A stretch of DNA of 64,000 nt from a virus, in IMG/VR virus record IMGVR_UViG_3300032523_001141, positions 1-64,000 of that record; one strand, given 5' to 3'. Position numbers and translations under genes: made by a program. The notes beneath the pieces are model-generated. The model was not told where the DNA came from and ran no database searches. It worked only from the letters and a program-made list of their open reading frames with translations. Positions 7,139 to 15,269 of this stretch are shown here, piece after piece; the first letter of the stretch is position 1, and each line of letters begins with the position of its first letter.

Positions 7139-10100
7139 TTAGTCCGCTGTTACGTCAACAAGGTTCTTCTCTTTGTGTAGAGCGTTGCGCAAGAACCGCA
7201 CGATTTGCGGGAGGCACTGCTGAACTGTCGAGAGAAAAACTATGTTATCTTTGCCGTATTGTTCTTCGAATTCGTGGTAGTCGTATTCGTGAACGCCAAC
7301 AGCAAACGCATAAGTCGGTATTTTCAAACGATTGCGTACAAATGAACAAACGCTCGTTACGTGCTTTTTAGCTTCTGCACCGGCATAGCCGGTGCCATGA
7401 GGTAACCCGTCGGAAATGACAAATAGATATTTACGCTTAGCTGGATCTTTATTGAGCAACTTTGCCGTTTCTTTAATAGCGTAGCCGTCGTAATTGTTTG
7501 CGTGCGCGGAAATTGCCCCTAATCCGTCAAGATTAGCGCTAGCTGCCGGGCCGTAAGAACTGTAATGCTCGAACAATACAAGGTCTGCTTCGCCTTCCTG
7601 ATTTGCGGTATGCCCGTAAATATGCAGGTGCACGCCATCAATTTGTTTAACAGCTTCGGCTAACAGTACGCACATTTCGCGCGCTTGCTTAATCTTTGGG
7701 CCCGACATACTGCCCGACTGGTCAACGAGAATACCCACGGCCACGTCTGGCAACTTAGTGATCAGCTTCTGCGACCAGATATGCTCAGAGTCATACCTTA
7801 GTTTATGCAGACTGCCTTCGTCTAAGTCACCGGACAACATTCCGTGAACCTCGCCCGTACGCTTAGTCCCTTGAAAACGCAACGCGCTACGAATTTTCTC
7901 GATAGCTGCCTTGTTTTTGGTTTTTATTGCGTGCGTCGTCTCCCGCCATGAAGCCGTATTTTTGGGCGGTGGTTTAATCCGCAATTTTGGCTTTGTGGAT
8001 CCCGTGTCGTTCAAGTAAGCCACATATTCTTCTTCGGCAGCATTGCGCGCCTCATCGTTAACCTGCGAAAGCGCATCGCCGCTTAAGACGTTAGTTTTTC
8101 GATCAACTGTTTCCCCGAAGAGCTGGTCATCAACCGGGCTCAGCTCTGAGCTATTATCAAACTTTTCGCGCAACATTTTACCTAAATTTTTTGCGTCGGT
8201 TGCGTCAGCAGAGCTGTGCGACTTTGCTTTTTCTGCTGCGTTTAACTCATCCAACAACTCCTGCGAAGACAGCCCAAGCCCTGCTGCAATTGCGTCAAAC
8301 TGCGTTTTTACAGATTTATCTACGCGTGACGCAGACGTCGGCAGCCCGCTCGTTTCAAACATCTTTTGCAGGATTTTAAATAGTTCTGGATTTGCAGCCG
8401 CTTTTGTGGTGGCTTCAAATCCTGCATCTGACATAGATTCTTGCGCTATGAAATCTTCAATAGCGCTCTCATGCCACGCATCTATTTTTGGCTCGTCGCC
8501 TCTATTAAAACTATACTGCCCGGTTGCAGCGGACTGCATAAAATTATTAAAGTGCTTATTCGCGGAGTGCGATCGATGAGCGCGGTCTAATGTTGACCCG
8601 CACTCCCCGAGACCCTCAGCAAATTTTCGGCGCGAACCGGCACAGAAGGCCTGCAACCCAGAGGCTGTTTTGCCAATTGTCGTAGTTTTCTTTTGCAGCT
8701 CTTCTACGTTATTTTTAATTTGCTCTAAATTTGCTATTTTTGCTGTAGTAATTCCGGCAATTTGCTCTGCCGCGGCAGCTACCACGTCTGCCTGATTAAA
8801 CGCTTTAGCCATTTTTTGCAGTTTTTCGTTGCAATCTTGCGCTTGTTGTTTAATGGCTTCTAGTCGTTTTTGCGTATCCGGCAGTTCATCTGCAATTTTC
8901 TGCAACGCAGCTGCAGTACGCTCCCGAAGAGCGCGCATTTCATCTTTGAGCAGCTTGCTGGTTTCTTTGATAAAATTACGGAGATCTTTTGCCTGCTTTT
9001 CAAATCTTTCAGGAGCTGGTATTTCAGCATATTTTTGTTGAGAAATATCTTGTTCGACGCCTTGGCTGGCCAACTGTTTAATTTGCTCGTCAAAATGCGC
9101 TACGGTCTGCTCTAATGTTCTTTGCGGATAATACATATCGCGCTCTGGGGTGTTTTCTTCCGCAGCCTTCGCAAAACGTTTAGCAGCATCTCGTAAATTC
9201 TTAAGCAATTTTTCTTTGTACGTTGTGTCGTACAGTTCTTTTTCAATATTTTCTAGCTCGTTTTGCGCTGTTTTACTCGCAACAGCGCCCGCGCTATTTT
9301 TGTAAAGCTCGTCTAGCAGGTCAGCAAAATTTTCCATGTTTTCATGCATGGCTTTTTCGTCTTCTGCTGAACAGCTTTTTTCTTTTTTGTTCTTTTCAAG
9401 CATTTCTTCAAGGCCAGCAGCAAGCGCATTTTCGAACGACCCGCTTTCGGGCTCGCCCTTTGCTGCGAGATACATGCGTAAGTCAGCGATAAGCTGTTTG
9501 CACGCCGACAATATTTCATCATGTTCAAGCTTGTCGCCCAAGTGCTTATCTACGATATCGCTAATATCCGCCTCGATCGCGATTTCGTTTTCGTCAGCAA
9601 TCATGTTGTAGGAGATTCTGGCTGCGAGCGTCTCTATCGAAATTTCGTCTGCCTCCAGCTTTTCGCGATTTGTCGCAAATTGCTTGGCGTGGCGGACAAA
9701 ATACGGAGCAAAACCACCCCAGTCAGTTACTACCTCGCGGCGACAGAGTCTAGTCAGCAAGCTTTTTGCGAGCATGCCAGCCAAATAGCTGTCTACAAAT
9801 TCCGCTGAAATATTTTTTGCATCTTCGCTAGCAGGAGTTGCCGAGATAACCGCGGCACGAACTCTAGCTGCCAACGCTCCGGGCAATGTTTGGATCGACA
9901 GCTTGTTGATTTTAGTGATCACCTTCTGCTCAACAGACTGGGAAATCTGTACTCGTAAAAGTACAAACCCGGTCAACGCGTCGATTACGGCGTCTTCTTC
10001 GTCAACATTCTTAGTGTCCACTAACTTGTCAGGAGACACAAAAATTGCTCGTTTCTTACCAGCGAGCAAATCGGCTGCAACACCATTGCTGTCGGTGCCG

Positions 10101-10513
10101 CTGCTAAATTGCACGTCGTAGCTAATTTTCTTACCAGCATCTACCAGCGTATTTGCGTTGCGCGTTAGAACACGCAACGCCCGTATAGCTTTATTTTTAA
10201 CCTCGTTGTCACCGGAAGAGGCGTAACGCGCAAATCCGGTGAATGAGCTACGAAACAAACTACTCGGCGAATAATCGCTGTACTTGCTGTACTTAAAACT
10301 GCTTCGGCGGTACCAAGAATTGTCTGAGTCGTCAAAAGCGCTTTTGTAAGAAAAGCTTCCGGCGTCATACTTATCTCGATCAAAGCTTTTTTCGTCTTCG
10401 TTGTGAAACTGACCCCACCAACCAAGATTTGCACTAGACTTTTTATCGTCTTTGTCGTCATCTTGGTCTTTGATAGGCTCGTCCCACTCGGACCTAAAGG
10501 ATTCCCAGCCCAT
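7139..10513 (-). CDS. CobT-like VWA-domain protein, 1124 aa
   Basis: Residues 1-100 are acidic and Ser/Tyr/Asp-rich. A long helical and coiled-coil region rich in Lys, Glu and Gln follows (about 200-700). The C-terminal 200 residues are a von Willebrand factor A domain with a metal-binding site: D931-x-S-x-S in GILVDQSGSMSG, NNYDGYAI near 1009 and VISDGLPHG near 1034. DNSGSM, N-x-DGEA and VISDGAP are the matching elements of CobT, the cobaltochelatase subunit, and of MoxR-linked VWA proteins. The gene starts 4 nt after the ATPase gene, so the two are one operon and probably one complex, in which the ATPase remodels a target bound by the VWA domain. The target is unknown; no cobalamin gene is present. 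Confidence 0.85.
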   Translation of the reverse strand: MGWESFRSEWDEPIKDQDDDKDDKKSSANLGWWGQFHNEDEKSFDRDKYDAGSFSYKSAFDDSDNSWYRRSSFKYSKYSDYSPSSLFRSSFTGFARYASSGDNEVKNKAIRALRVLTRNANTLVDAGKKISYDVQFSSGTDSNGVAADLLAGKKRAIFVSPDKLVDTKNVDEEDAVIDALTGFVLLRVQISQSVEQKVITKINKLSIQTLPGALAARVRAAVISATPASEDAKNISAEFVDSYLAGMLAKSLLTRLCRREVVTDWGGFAPYFVRHAKQFATNREKLEADEISIETLAARISYNMIADENEIAIEADISDIVDKHLGDKLEHDEILSACKQLIADLRMYLAAKGEPESGSFENALAAGLEEMLEKNKKEKSCSAEDEKAMHENMENFADLLDELYKNSAGAVASKTAQNELENIEKELYDTTYKEKLLKNLRDAAKRFAKAAEENTPERDMYYPQRTLEQTVAHFDEQIKQLASQGVEQDISQQKYAEIPAPERFEKQAKDLRNFIKETSKLLKDEMRALRERTAAALQKIADELPDTQKRLEAIKQQAQDCNEKLQKMAKAFNQADVVAAAAEQIAGITTAKIANLEQIKNNVEELQKKTTTIGKTASGLQAFCAGSRRKFAEGLGECGSTLDRAHRSHSANKHFNNFMQSAATGQYSFNRGDEPKIDAWHESAIEDFIAQESMSDAGFEATTKAAANPELFKILQKMFETSGLPTSASRVDKSVKTQFDAIAAGLGLSSQELLDELNAAEKAKSHSSADATDAKNLGKMLREKFDNSSELSPVDDQLFGETVDRKTNVLSGDALSQVNDEARNAAEEEYVAYLNDTGSTKPKLRIKPPPKNTASWRETTHAIKTKNKAAIEKIRSALRFQGTKRTGEVHGMLSGDLDEGSLHKLRYDSEHIWSQKLITKLPDVAVGILVDQSGSMSGPKIKQAREMCVLLAEAVKQIDGVHLHIYGHTANQEGEADLVLFEHYSSYGPAASANLDGLGAISAHANNYDGYAIKETAKLLNKDPAKRKYLFVISDGLPHGTGYAGAEAKKHVTSVCSFVRNRLKIPTYAFAVGVHEYDYHEFEEQYGKDNIVFLSTVQQCLPQIVRFLRNALHKEKNLVDVTAD

Positions 10514-10517
10514 TTAT

Positions 10518-12113
10518 TTAAGCTCCCTTCTTTGTTGCCTGCGCGGCTGCCTTAGCTGCAAGCAAGTCGCCGAACTTGCCCTGAATAATGTTCTGCACGC
10601 GAACACGCTCGCTATCGTCGTCGCCGTCTGACGAGAAATGATTGCTGATTGTGAACGTCAACGTGTCTAAGCCACCGATAGCGAAGTCGTGCGCGGCAGC
10701 GATAAGCTGACGAGTTGACATGCTCTCAGTAAGCGAGGCAGCCAACCCGCAAGCGTCCTGCCGAATCTTATTAGCCATACCCACAAGCCGGCTGGCAATA
10801 TCTTCATTGACCCCAACGCGCTTAACGAGAAGATTGATCTCGTCAGCCTCGCCCAGATACGTCAGCTCGACGACGCGCGGGAAGCGGTCGCGAATAGCGC
10901 GGTCGAGAGCCGAGGTGCCCGTGTAACCAGCGCCCTCGTTCATAGACGCAAAGAACACAGTACCCGGACCGACCATAATTTTATCGCCCTTCTCCTCAAG
11001 ATACGTGAAACGCCGAGCGTCGAGCAGCGGCATTAGCGTATTGAGCAGGTGCGGATTAGCGCGATTGAGCTCGTCGAGCAGGATAACGTGGTTACCAGCC
11101 TCGACCGCCTTCACGAACTGGCTCTCGTGCCAGTACACCGTACCGTCTCGCGCTGTCTTGTAGCCGAACCAGTCCCGGGCCTCGCGGAGATTGGCGCAGT
11201 CCATGATCAGCAGCGGCAGGTTGAGTCGAGCCGCAAACTGGATGGCTAGCTCCGTCTTACCGCAGCCGTGAGGGCCGATTAAGTTAATGTTCTGGGGGCA
11301 GTTCTTCCGGGAGATCTGCAGAATCTTGAAAAGTTGAGCGACCTGCTCGTTAATGATGTAGGTTTCGTCGGGTTTAGGAAGAAATACGCCGTTTGACTCG
11401 GCCTCGTCGCGAGTATCGGCAGTAACATCTTTAACCTTTAATTCAGGCTTTTCGGCAGTGCCAGAAAGCCGGCCAAAACCAAAACTTACTGTGGCTGTTG
11501 CCATGCTCTTGTCTTCTGTTTCCTCAAGTACTTCGGTTTTAGTGACACTCTCAATCTCCGGCCGCGGACCGTCGGCGTCGCGGGCCGACCAGCCAACGCC
11601 GGCCGGGGTTGCGCTTAACACACTATTAAGCAATTTTTTGTTGTTGTTGATAATTTCAGCAATTTGTTCGATATAGCTAAACCCTTCAGGCATTGCCCGC
11701 AAAAGAGCTAACGGCTTATTAAGGCCCTCAGCAATAGCGCGCAGCTGCACGCTCATGCTTTTAGGCAGGCTGTCAAAATATTCTCCGGGCAATGTGTTTA
11801 GAACTTCGTGGATGACTGCGCCAAGATGCCGAGTCATGGCGTAATCCTCATTTGGCGCGTTTGCTACCTCTGGTTCAATTTTTCCGTCTGCAATTGCAGC
11901 TTTCATATCGCTCGGGTCGCGAAGAAGATCGCGGTCGACATTAGCGTGCGGAATTGAGGCAACGTGGAACTCAAGCGCTCCGACGCAGCACTTTGCGTGA
12001 TTTTTTGCCGGGCGACCGCGAGTAGACGGTAGCAACGCCAGCGGCTCCCAATTCGAGTAATCGTTATCACCAGTCGTGTCGGGCTTTTTGTTGCTGGCTA
12101 CGTAAAGATACAT
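10518..12113 (-). CDS. CobS/MoxR-like AAA+ ATPase
   Basis: 531 residues. Residues 1-270 are specific to this protein and hold a Cys pair (KCCVG, 41-45). The AAA+ module follows: Walker A GPHGCGKT (280-287), Walker B VILLDE (343-348), sensor-1 Asn in ASMNEG (392) and Arg fingers in SALDRAIRDRF (405-410). The DELNRA and LMPLLDARRF elements are typical of the MoxR/CobS branch. Such ATPases act as chaperones that load metal or remodel partners with a VWA protein, here the next gene. CobS homologues are known in large myoviruses such as marine cyanophages, where the role is unsettled. A 185-base leader with a possible promoter precedes the gene. Confidence 0.85.
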   Translation of the reverse strand: MYLYVASNKKPDTTGDNDYSNWEPLALLPSTRGRPAKNHAKCCVGALEFHVASIPHANVDRDLLRDPSDMKAAIADGKIEPEVANAPNEDYAMTRHLGAVIHEVLNTLPGEYFDSLPKSMSVQLRAIAEGLNKPLALLRAMPEGFSYIEQIAEIINNNKKLLNSVLSATPAGVGWSARDADGPRPEIESVTKTEVLEETEDKSMATATVSFGFGRLSGTAEKPELKVKDVTADTRDEAESNGVFLPKPDETYIINEQVAQLFKILQISRKNCPQNINLIGPHGCGKTELAIQFAARLNLPLLIMDCANLREARDWFGYKTARDGTVYWHESQFVKAVEAGNHVILLDELNRANPHLLNTLMPLLDARRFTYLEEKGDKIMVGPGTVFFASMNEGAGYTGTSALDRAIRDRFPRVVELTYLGEADEINLLVKRVGVNEDIASRLVGMANKIRQDACGLAASLTESMSTRQLIAAAHDFAIGGLDTLTFTISNHFSSDGDDDSERVRVQNIIQGKFGDLLAAKAAAQATKKGA

Positions 12114-12174
12114 GTGCAGTCTCAGATGGGTTTAATGGATAGGTTTGCGCGTATCGTCTAATTTCTTTCTCGGT

Positions 12175-12201
12175 TTTCTAACGCGGCAAAGCCGGTGTCA
12201 A
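12175..12201 (-). promoter_or_regulatory. possible sigma-70-type promoter for the ATPase/VWA operon
   Basis: On the minus strand TTGACA (12196-12201) is followed after 15 bases by TAGAAA (12175-12180), about 60 nt before the ATPase start and just after a terminator. The -35 is perfect but the -10 and spacing are poor. Confidence 0.25.
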
Positions 12202-12221
12202 GCCGAGCCATTTTTGCGGCC

Positions 12222-12273
12222 TAAAAAAAGAACCCCAGCGCAGATTGCCCGGTATTCGGGGTCTGCGCTGGGG
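12222..12273 (-). terminator. intrinsic terminator after the acidic HTH protein gene
   Basis: CCCCAGCGCAGA (12233-12244) pairs perfectly with TCTGCGCTGGGG (12262-12273); the minus strand continues TTCTTTTTTT. One of the strongest terminators in the window. Confidence 0.9.
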
Positions 12274-12298
12274 CCTAGCAAATCTGTTTAGCAAAGCC

Positions 12299-13051
12299 TT
12301 AGCTGCGCTGGATTACCCTCTTGCAGATATCAAGCAGTTCGATTGCGTGATCATAACTGCCGGCTGCGCGCATAAACTCTGCCGCTGTCGCAAGCATGTC
12401 GCCAGATAAGGTTCCAGCGGCAGGCTCTGGCTTTTCAACAACCGCGCCAACACGAAACTTTGCCGTTGGGCGGCTTTCCTTGTGCTCGCCATTCGGCTCT
12501 GCAATTGCCGCGGTCGCCTTGCCCTTTGGCTTGGCCCCGCCACCTCGCTTTGCTGCCGGCACACCCATCGCGCGTAGCGTGATAGACACCTGCGAAGCGT
12601 TTACTTCGATACCTTTCTTCTTCAACGTTTCAATAATATCACGAGGTCGCAGCTCGGCCCCTCCTGCTTTCCGCGCTTCAATTACAGCCCGGATAGAATC
12701 AGCCTTTGTCGTCTTACCAACAGCCTTTGTTTTAGGCATTTTACTACCTTTAGGGTTAGCCTCTGAAGTTGCTTCAGCTTCTTCTTCGGCGGGTGCGTCT
12801 TCGTCGTCAGCCGCGGCTTCCGAATCTTCTTCTTCAAGATCTTCGTCAGCCTCGGCTACCATATCGGCATCTTCAGAGTCATTTTCTTCAACATCGTCGA
12901 CGGTTTCGGGTTCCTCTTCGTCGACGGCTTCTACATCATTCGCGATCACGGCCGCTTTTTGACGCTGTAGATATTTTTCGCAACCATCGTCGTCGCTAAA
13001 ACCATCTTCCCAGCAACTTTCAGCGTCTGTTACGTTTACTTGCCTAACCAT
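12299..13051 (-). CDS. acidic protein with C-terminal winged-helix-like region
   Basis: 250 residues, strong GAGGAGG site upstream. Residues 35-95 are almost entirely Asp/Glu/Ala (EDLEEEDSEAAADDEDAPAEEE). Residues about 115-170 form a helix-turn-helix-like region (KADSIRAVIEARKAG, RPRDIIETLKKKGIEVNASQVSITLRAMG), followed by a basic linker with KRGGGAKPKG and a C-terminal helical segment. It probably binds DNA through the HTH while the acidic arm contacts another protein or mimics DNA. It is a single gene bounded by a terminator. A regulator or nucleoid-associated role is an inference. Confidence 0.6.
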   Translation of the reverse strand: MVRQVNVTDAESCWEDGFSDDDGCEKYLQRQKAAVIANDVEAVDEEEPETVDDVEENDSEDADMVAEADEDLEEEDSEAAADDEDAPAEEEAEATSEANPKGSKMPKTKAVGKTTKADSIRAVIEARKAGGAELRPRDIIETLKKKGIEVNASQVSITLRAMGVPAAKRGGGAKPKGKATAAIAEPNGEHKESRPTAKFRVGAVVEKPEPAAGTLSGDMLATAAEFMRAAGSYDHAIELLDICKRVIQRS

Positions 13052-13168
13052 ATTGGCCTCCTCTTGAAGTCAGTCCTACCGCGCGGCAGAAAAACTGATG
13101 GTTAATGAACCATACACCCGACGCAAGCCGGTTTCAACTGCTTGCGTAAAAAATTGCCGCGCTGCGAC

Positions 13169-13564
13169 TTATTTTTGCTTTGCGGCTTTTTTGGCTGGTT
13201 TTTGCGGCAACTTTTTTGCGCCCTTTGGCACAGTTCCGTTAGGTCCGCGCAGCCTATCCTCATTCAACTCCGGCCACATCTTCAGCGAATGAATAGCGCC
13301 AACGATGTTCCAAACCGCGTGACCCAAATCATCTTCGTCACGTTTTCCAGCAAGGAATTCAAAAATATGCCGTAAGGCGTGGTTAATTAGATCCACTGCC
13401 GGCATACCGTTTTCCCAGTTAAACTCGCCAAACTTTTGCGCGCCTTCCGCATATGCGCGAGCTAACGCCTCGAGCCCAATTGGCGAAATCAAGTCGTAGC
13501 GGACAGCGTTGCAGTCTGTGCTGCGAACGGCGCCGGTTTCATACTTTTTGTACTTGTCGCTCAC
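13169..13564 (-). CDS. dATP/dGTP diphosphohydrolase-like protein
   Basis: 131 residues from a GTG codon. The sequence RYDLISPIGLEALARAYAEGAQKFGEFNWENGMP, followed by LINHALRHIFEFLAGKRDEDDLGHAVWNIVGAIHSL, matches the dATP/dGTP diphosphohydrolase N-terminal family (formerly DUF5664), an alpha-helical MazG-like fold. Family members act on purine deoxynucleotides and have been linked in some phages to base-modified genomes; no purZ is present here. The C-terminus is a Lys/Ala/Pro-rich tail (KKLPQKPAKKAAKQK). It overlaps the next upstream gene by 26 nt. Confidence 0.75.
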   Translation of the reverse strand: MSDKYKKYETGAVRSTDCNAVRYDLISPIGLEALARAYAEGAQKFGEFNWENGMPAVDLINHALRHIFEFLAGKRDEDDLGHAVWNIVGAIHSLKMWPELNEDRLRGPNGTVPKGAKKLPQKPAKKAAKQK

Positions 13565-13841
13565 GATGCTGGTCTTCTATTAGTTCGGGAATAAAGCAGA
13601 AATACAATCGAGGATTATGCAGATACGCAACAGTTCCTCGAACGCCATCAGCCCGCCGAATAACTCGCACTATCGGATTTTCAAATAAGTGCACGCCAAA
13701 CAAGTCGTTGAACTCAGCGTCATTCCAAACTTCTCCGCTGTACTTTTCTTGCAGATCAGCCAAAATATTTGCGGCAGGCATGTCAGCATAATAGCTGCGC
13801 AGCTTTTTGGCTATTAAATTGTTTTCACCGCCCTGGGTCAC
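13539..13841 (-). CDS. hypothetical protein
   Basis: 100 residues from a GTG that overlaps the upstream TGA (GTGA at 13838-13841). Mixed alpha/beta with NDLFGVHLFENPIVRVIRRADGVRGTVAYLHNPR. Not recognised. Coupled at both ends to its neighbours, which suggests a shared operon with the diphosphohydrolase. Confidence 0.55.
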   Translation of the reverse strand: MTQGGENNLIAKKLRSYYADMPAANILADLQEKYSGEVWNDAEFNDLFGVHLFENPIVRVIRRADGVRGTVAYLHNPRLYFCFIPELIEDQHRERQVQKV

Positions 13842-14275
13842 GAATGGAATTGGTTTAACTCCTCTTTGGTTTCTTCTACCTGTTTTTTCAATTCTGCAAG
13901 CTCGCTTACAGTAGCCTGCAATTGTTGCGCCATATTGTTGGCGTCGTTGTTAAACGCTTTAATCTGTGCGACAAGATCGCGATGCACGTCTACACCAAAA
14001 GCAGCCAACTTGCTCATCATTTGAAAAAGCTGGCCAGCGTATGACGGATTCTCGTTCCGCAAACGAATTCTGCCGCTGGGTACGCCTGTCATGTTGATAG
14101 ACCACAGCGGCACAATGGCGACAGCTTGTAGTTCCGGAATTTGTCCCATCATGTATTCTGAGAACTGATCCGCCTGCATATAAAAGTGAATGTCGCAGGG
14201 CGGTTTTTCTGACTGAATTGTTGTAGCAGTTGTTTGGGCTGGTTCAACCATCGGCTCCGACGCTGTTTCGCTCAT
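13838..14275 (-). CDS. hypothetical protein with C-terminal coiled coil
   Basis: Start placed at ATG 14275 (MSETASEP); an in-frame TTG lies 30 nt upstream. 145 residues. The N-terminal 30 residues are low-complexity Thr/Pro/Ala. The core has HFYMQADQFSEYMMGQIPELQAVAIVPLWSINMTG. Residues from about 100 form a heptad coiled coil (LQATVSELAELKKQVEETKEEL). Function unknown. It overlaps the membrane protein gene by 32 nt. Confidence 0.6.
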   Translation of the reverse strand: MSETASEPMVEPAQTTATTIQSEKPPCDIHFYMQADQFSEYMMGQIPELQAVAIVPLWSINMTGVPSGRIRLRNENPSYAGQLFQMMSKLAAFGVDVHRDLVAQIKAFNNDANNMAQQLQATVSELAELKKQVEETKEELNQFHS

Positions 14276-14603
14276 ATCGCATCCGTTTGGGTAAAAGACC
14301 GTCAATTACGTTAGAGCCCCGTGTTGCCGCGAGGCCGTAAACGACCACTCGTACAAGGCCCGCCAAAATACCACCAAAGTAGTCGCCCGCCAAGAGGGCT
14401 AAGAACAAATAAATTGGGATATGATAGCTTTTGCAGAATGGGCACATAAAAAGCTCTGTCCACAGGGCCGTGACAGAGCCGTGTTCCGCAACGTCTTGCT
14501 TTGCTTGGACGATTGCCCGAGCTGTTGCAAAAACAGAACCGTTGTGCCAAACGTCGATAATCGCGCCGGTGGCAAGAATCACAGCAATTAGATCAATAAT
14601 CAC
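14244..14603 (-). CDS. membrane protein (DUF1360-like)
   Basis: 119 residues from a GTG. An N-terminal hydrophobic segment (IIDLIAVILATGAIIDVW) and a second one after the Cys motif (IPIYLFLALLAGDYFGGILAGLVRVVVYGL) give two to three membrane spans. Between them ELFMCPFCKSYHIP carries a CxxC next to His, as in small phage and bacterial inner-membrane proteins of the DUF1360 type. Possible roles include membrane remodelling or superinfection immunity; nothing in the sequence proves either. Confidence 0.65.
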   Translation of the reverse strand: MIIDLIAVILATGAIIDVWHNGSVFATARAIVQAKQDVAEHGSVTALWTELFMCPFCKSYHIPIYLFLALLAGDYFGGILAGLVRVVVYGLAATRGSNVIDGLLPKRMRYERNSVGADG

Positions 14604-14604
14604 T

Positions 14605-14787
14605 TTAACGCCTTCGCTTATTGTGGCGTTTTGATGCGGAGTCCGCGCCGTTGGTCAAAACTAGACAGAAATAGATAGTGACAACGGCGGAAAAAATACC
14701 GCCCCAGCCAAGCGCTGGTGCGCATAAAACAGATGCTAAAAGAATTACACCAGCAAAACCAATAAAGGTTCCTCCAATGTCGTTCAT
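14605..14787 (-). CDS. small membrane protein, 60 aa
   Basis: Two closely spaced hydrophobic helices (FIGFAGVILLASVLCAPAL and GIFSAVVTIYFCLVLTNG) and a basic tail KRHNKRRR. The size and topology resemble phage holins, spanins or inner-membrane peptides, but no lysis partner is visible nearby. Its stop lies one base before the next start and its start shares a base with the preceding stop. Confidence 0.55.
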   Translation of the reverse strand: MNDIGGTFIGFAGVILLASVLCAPALGWGGIFSAVVTIYFCLVLTNGADSASKRHNKRRR

Positions 14788-15020
14788 TACGTTGCGTACT
14801 CATCGCCGAATGGCCACACAACGGTGCGCCCGGCGTCAGGCGGTGGATTACCGTTGGTGGGTCTAACCGCTTCGGTCACTGGAAGCGGCGGTTGTAATTT
14901 AAGGGTGTTTGCGGGATTATCGTGTAAGTAGAGTTGCGGTCCGGGCCCGCGCATAGTTTTGCGGATTTCCGGCTGCCGACGTTCCTGATATAATTTGGCA
15001 CTTTTGCTGATGTTTGGCAT
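14787..15020 (-). CDS. hypothetical protein, Pro-rich
   Basis: 77 residues, basic N-terminus (MPNISKSAKLYQERRQPEIRKTM) then a Pro-rich unstructured part (LQPPLPVTEAVRPTNGNPPPDAG). Not recognised. It lies directly downstream of the hairpin at 15038-15076. Confidence 0.5.
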   Translation of the reverse strand: MPNISKSAKLYQERRQPEIRKTMRGPGPQLYLHDNPANTLKLQPPLPVTEAVRPTNGNPPPDAGRTVVWPFGDEYAT

Positions 15021-15037
15021 TTGACGCTCGTAAAGAT

Positions 15038-15076
15038 GGCTGGGGCGAGATACGCCTCAGTATACTCACCCCAGCC
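15038..15076 (-). terminator. hairpin after the small membrane protein gene
   Basis: GGCTGGGG..GAG (15038-15049) pairs with CTC..CCCCAGCC (15065-15076) with one mismatch. The U-tract on the minus strand is weak (ATCTTTACG). Confidence 0.55.
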
Positions 15077-15086
15077 ACGGCAACAA

Positions 15087-15269
15087 TTAACTTGCCCGGT
15101 CCGAGGTGACGAGCTTAAAAAGCCCGTAGGTCAATTGACAAATACCAACAGCAAGTGCGCAGACGCCATAAACAAACAGTTTCACGACTAGGCCAATGCC
15201 GTCCTCGAGCCACTGCAACTCTGCATCGTTTTCACCGCGGTAATAATTTCCGTTCTGGTAGTGACCCAT
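15087..15269 (-). CDS. small membrane protein divergent from terminase
   Basis: 60 residues starting MGHYQNGNYYRGEN. Residues 25-55 are one or two hydrophobic helices (GIGLVVKLFVYGVCALAVGICQLTYGLF). The ATG (15267-15269) directly abuts the terminase ATG (15270-15272) in the palindrome CATATG, so there is no intergenic space. An N-terminal extension of the frame exists but lies antisense to terminase and is rejected. Function unknown; it is followed by a hairpin. Confidence 0.6.
   Translation of the reverse strand: MGHYQNGNYYRGENDAELQWLEDGIGLVVKLFVYGVCALAVGICQLTYGLFKLVTSDRAS

Noticed and set aside
10518-12113. Cobalamin biosynthesis function for the CobS-like ATPase
   Set aside because: No other cobalamin genes are present and the VWA partner has a non-CobT N-terminal region. 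The homology indicates the ATPase class, not the pathway.
13110-13150. Short inverted repeat ACGCAAG/CTTGCGT as a terminator
   Set aside because: On the minus strand the T-rich run comes before the hairpin, not after it, so it does not fit a terminator for the minus-strand genes.
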